From positions 34,502,075 through 34,566,074 of the forward strand of contig JAQNBH010000002.1 in NCBI GenBank assembly GCA_028752905.1: 64,000 nt of DNA. The letters are read 5' to 3'. The stretch comes from Cladorhizidae sp. MBARI D1340-BT2 (taxonomy: Eukaryota > Porifera > Demospongiae > Poecilosclerida > Cladorhizidae). Each line of letters starts with the position of its first letter. Positions within the stretch are counted from its first letter, which is position 1. This document shows positions 60,086-64,000 of the stretch, in pieces. The notes under the pieces are model-generated. The model searched no databases, was not told the DNA's origin, and saw nothing but the letters and a program-made list of their open reading frames with translations. The position numbers and the translations under genes are program-made.

Positions 60086-60592
60086 TTGTGTGCATGTGGA
60101 AGAAAGAGATGGCAGATTCAGCCACGGAGCCAAGAAGGCCAAGAGAAGTGCATCTGTTAGTTGTAGAGCAACAGAGGAGCAGAGTGACAAACCTTCAAGG
60201 TACGGAATATTCTGTATCTTTCACATTCTACTTTGTAGTTATTTTAGTTAGAAAAAATTTTTTTCTTAAAGTAGTGATGAATTGGAATTAGGTAAAACTA
60301 GAAACGGAAGCATTTTTAAATGGAAAATGCACTCTAATTAGGTGAGACAGTTCTTTGAACTACATAACTCTATCCCTTGGATTAACAAGCATTAAGTGGT
60401 AAAGAACTTGGAAATTTGATTATTCATAATTGATCTTGAGATGTTGATGCATCACAGGACACACATATTGTACTCAAGGAGCAATGTTACTACTTGTAAG
60501 CAGATCACTATAACCTCACACAGATTCTATCTTGGTCACAATTTTTTTGGTAAATCTCAGCGGTGAAGACATCTAGTCATGTAGGTTCACAC

Positions 60593-60682
60593 CTTTGGCA
60601 TTTCAATTTCTTTCACTTCCTGTTCCTTCGGCCACTTAATTTCCATACGCTGTATATCTCCTTGGCTAAAATAATCGTGCAA
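60593..60682 (-). CDS. ZU5-UPA-Death gene, most upstream exon found
   Basis: Acceptor TTTCTTTCTGTAG, donor CCAAAG/GTGTGA. 30 codons, LHDYFSQGDIQRMEIKWPKE, ending on a codon border and joining the exon at 58317 in frame. Exons further upstream lie beyond the satellites or outside the window, so the true start is unknown. Confidence 0.55.
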
Positions 60683-60889
60683 CTACAGAAAGAAAGGGGG
60701 GAAAAAGGCACACATGCACACACACAAGCTGACACATAAAAGAGAGATAAATAAATGCAAATTCTCAATGAACTCCCAGTTGACATTATACGGATATAAT
60801 AACATACTTGATAATTCCACTAAATTTATCACTCGACATTTTGCCTAGATCATCTAACGGGTGAGTTGATTATGGAGTAAGTCATTGAT

Positions 60890-61545
60890 TCTCTTACAAT
60901 GCAGTTCGCAGAAAATAATATCAGTTATCTCATGCTGAACTAGTGTGAGTCACTACCGACAATTATCTCATGCTGACATAGTGAGACTCACTACCAACAA
61001 TACACATCAATTATCTCCTGCTGATCTAGTGAGACTAACTACCAACAATACACATCAATTATCTCCTGCTGATCTAGAGAGACTCACTACATCAATTATC
61101 TCTTGCTGATCTAGTGAGACTTACTACCAACAATACACAACATTATATCCTGCTGATCTAGTGAGACTCACTATATACCAACAATACACATCAATTATCT
61201 ACTTTTATCTAGTGATACTCACTGCCAACAATATACATCAATTATCTCCTGCTGATCTAGTGAGACTCACTACATCAATTATCTCTTGCTAATCTATATA
61301 GTGAGACTGACTACCAACAATACACATCAATTATCTCATACTGATCTAGTGAGACTTACTACATCAATTATCTCTTGCTGATCTAGTGAGACTGACTACC
61401 AACAATATTATCTCCTGCTGATCTAGTCAGACTCACTACATCAATTAGCTCTTGCTGATCTAGTGAGAACACTACCAACAATACACATCAATAATTTCCT
61501 GTTGATCTAGTCAGACTCACTACATCAATTATCTCCTGACGCACT
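60890..61545. repeat. About 48 bp minisatellite
   Basis: Unit of CTGATCTAGTGAGACTCAC, TACCAACAATACACATCA and ATTATCTCC, with several copies lacking the middle part. Confidence 0.92.
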
Positions 61546-61855
61546 AACAACTTTGAAAGGTTTACTCACAAAAAATCATAACAATAAACAGTATTTGATT
61601 GAAGGACACATTTTCTGTTTCGTTGTTGTCATTTTTGCAACACATATATTGGAACCAAATTTTTTATGTGTGGAATGAAATTTCAAGTAAATTTAGATTG
61701 CTATAATATTTTCCTATGGCAGTTATGACAGCTGTTTTGTTTAGCACATGCTCAATCGATAGTCTGCCATAAGTACCTACAGCTACCAATTCAGACATTA
61801 TTCAACAAAAGAAGAAATGAGCCAGATATAAAGATGACATGCTCAGTAGACTGAC
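61545..61855. other. Spacer between two minisatellites
   Basis: AT-rich, nothing recognised. Confidence 0.5.
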
Positions 61856-63095
61856 AAATAGTCACGAGGAAACTTCCAAATAGTTATGAGTAGACTGTCA
61901 AATAGACACCAAATATAGTCATGAGTAGACTGCAAAATAATCATGAGTAGATTGCCAAATACTCTTGAGTAGACTGCCAAATAGTCGTGAGTGCCAAATA
62001 TAGTCATGAATAGACTGCCAAAAAGTCATGAGTAGACTGCCATATAGAGTCACGAGTAGACTGCCATATAGTCACGAGTAGACAGCCAGGTAGTTACTGC
62101 CAAACGAGTAGACTGCCAAATAGTCATGAGTAGACTGCCAAATAGTCATGAGTAGACTACCAAATATAGTGACGAGTAGACTGCAAATAGTTAAGAGTAG
62201 ACTGCCAAATAGTCACGAGTAGACTGCCAGATAGTTACTGCCAAATACTCACGAGTAGACTGCCAACAAGTCATGAGTAGACTGCCAAATATAGTCACGA
62301 GTAGACTGCCAAACAAATACTCACGAGTAGACCACCAAATAATGACTAGACTGCCAAATAGTCATGAGGAGACTGCCAAATAGTCATGAGTTGACTGTAA
62401 AATAGTCATGAGTAGACTGCCAAATAGAGCCATAAATAGACTGCCAAATAGTCATGAGTAGACTGCTAAATAGACATGAGTGCCAATTATAGTCATGAAT
62501 AGACTGCCAAATATAATCACGAGTAGACTGCCAAATAGTCATGAGTAGCCAGATAGTTACTGCCAAATACTCACGAGTAGACAGCCAAATAATCATGAGT
62601 AGACTGCCAAATAGTTATGAGTAGACTGCCAAATAGTCATTAGTGCCAAATATAGTCATGAGAAGACTGCCAAATATAGTTATCAGTACACTGCCAAATA
62701 TTCATGAGTAGACTGCAAAATAGACATGGGTGACTGCCAAATAGGCACGAGTGCCAAATATAGTCATGACCAAATAGTCATGAGTAGACTGCCAAATATA
62801 GTCATCACAAGTAGACTGCCAGATAGTTACTGACAAATACTCACGAGTAGACTGCCAAATAGTCATGAGTAGACTGCCAAATAGTCATGAGTGCCAATAT
62901 AGTCATGAATAGACTGCCAAATAGTCATGAGTAAACTGCCAAATATAGTCATGAGTAGATTGCCAAATAGCCATGAATAGACTGCTTGCCAAATACTCGA
63001 GTAGACTGCCAAATACTCATGAGTAGACTGCCAAATAGTCATGAGTAGACTGCCAAATAGTCATGAGTAGACTGCCAAATATAGTAATGAGTAGA
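61856..63095. repeat. 22 bp minisatellite
   Basis: Units of AGTCATGAGTAGACTGCC plus AAAT, with longer-range blocks including AGTTACTGCCAAATACTC. The array stops exactly where the LTR begins at 63096. Confidence 0.94.
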
Positions 63096-63835
63096 TGTCA
63101 GGGAAAGAACACCACACTCAACACTCACCTTCATTCCCTGACATAATACCACCAACACCCCCTAGCCAGGCACTACAGAAGCCACAGGAAGACGTCATCA
63201 TGACGGAACCACAAGGCGGGAACAACACTACAAGAGAGAAGCTCCACAATACCACAGGACCGCAAGGCGGCAAAAGCAAAGTCTATAATTAGAACACAAG
63301 AGACATTCTAATTATAACTACACAGGATACAAACCTTCTAGAACGTTCTGTGAGGATTTGATTGGTGACTTTCATGCATGTACTATGTTGTATGTTAGGT
63401 AGGATATATGAGCTAGGGAAAATGCTCTAGTTAGTTAGTTAGGCAAGTTAGCAAGAACTCGATTATCAGGAACAGAAGAGCTCTCTACCTGAGTCTGTCA
63501 AGGGCTGAGGTTAGGGAGAGAGACTCTACCAGAACCCAGGAACAATACAATATTGTGATATCATTAGTATGATATGTTTTGACTGTAGTATGTAAGATAT
63601 TTGTGTACCTGAGATATCTGTACAGAGAGACTATAGGGCCAGAGACGGTTCTCCAGCATTGGGAGAGGCTGTGGCAAAAGAGTTGGTCACCAGTAGATCT
63701 GCTGACGGAGCGTCAGGGATTAGTGCTGGGGCGACACGGTGGATTTCACCCAAGAGTAGACACTACGTGGCTAGCTCGCTAGCATAGAGGCATTGAGGCT
63801 TAGCTAGAAAAGGGGTAGGAGGAAATCCCCCGACA
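63096..63835 (+). repeat. 5' LTR of a second LTR retrotransposon
   Basis: 740 bp beginning TGTCAGGG and ending CCCCCGACA, a TG...CA LTR with a short imperfect terminal inverted repeat. Small open frames inside are not genes. The matching 3' LTR is beyond the window. Confidence 0.75.
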
Positions 63836-63836
63836 T

Positions 63837-63851
63837 TGGTGGCAGCGGTGG
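63837..63851 (+). promoter_or_regulatory. tRNA-type primer-binding site
   Basis: TGGTGGCAGCGGTGG lies one base after the LTR. It starts with TGG, the complement of a tRNA CCA end, in contrast to the self-complementary site of the element at 26.3 kb. Confidence 0.75.
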
Positions 63852-64000
63852 TATCTCAGCATTGGAGATCCCGGACCAGCCTTAGCTAGAGCAGAGGAGT
63901 TGCTAGCTAGCTAAGGGAAACAGCCTGGGCTAGGCCCTGAGGCTTGAAAACCAAACCCTAACCAGATAGGAAGAGGGAGAAAGAATTTTGAATTTGAATT
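63852..64000 (+). mobile_element. Start of the internal region of the second LTR retrotransposon
   Basis: Leader sequence only; any gag frame starts beyond the window. Confidence 0.6.

Overview
The window is animal nuclear DNA: AT-rich, intron-bearing and heavily loaded with repeats. The conserved genes (an ATF4-type bZIP factor, an Ecdysoneless homologue, a ZU5-UPA-Death domain gene), very short introns of 58-69 bp beside very long ones, and decayed LINE families of the kind seen in sponges and cnidarians suggest a non-bilaterian animal, most likely a demosponge. That placement is inference; no sequence search was possible. I saw no tRNA, rRNA or CRISPR array.

Layout. 1-12 kb: minisatellites (92, 66, 34 and 12 bp units, the 12 bp array being about 2.3 kb), a decayed pogo/Tigger-like transposon with a MITE nested in it, foldback elements, a piggyBac-like 5' end and trinucleotide microsatellites. 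13.5-14.2 kb (minus): first two exons of an Ecdysoneless (ECD) homologue. 14.6-20 kb (plus): an ATF4/ATF5-type bZIP gene, head to head with ECD, with a 20 bp minisatellite in one intron. 22.5-23.0 kb (minus): the last two exons of an unrecognised gene. 23.3-24.5 kb: LINE debris. 26.35-32.01 kb: a nearly intact, GC-rich Ty3/gypsy-type LTR retrotransposon with identical LTRs and a 5 bp target duplication. 32.7-60.7 kb (minus): ten phase-compatible exons of one gene ending in ZU5, UPA and Death domains, its introns filled with satellites and LINE fragments. 60.9-63.1 kb: two minisatellites. 63.1 kb to the end: the 5' LTR and primer-binding site of a second LTR retrotransposon that runs off the window.

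Most notable result. The ATF4-type gene has a 5' leader with a 3-codon uORF followed by a 70-codon uORF that is split by a 69 bp intron and overlaps the main start out of frame by 80 nt. That is the layout known for vertebrate ATF4, where a short uORF1 and a longer overlapping uORF2 make translation depend on eIF2alpha phosphorylation. A 9 bp match to the C/EBP-ATF response element lies in the shared ECD/ATF4 promoter region, so autoregulation is possible.

Other notable results. The retrotransposon carries, directly after its 5' LTR, a 15-16 nt sequence perfectly complementary to its own LTR, which implies Tf1-like self-priming instead of tRNA priming. Two minisatellites 42 kb apart both start from the same position inside copies of one dispersed foldback element. 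The ZU5-UPA-Death gene has frame lesions that indicate either a pseudogene or assembly indels.
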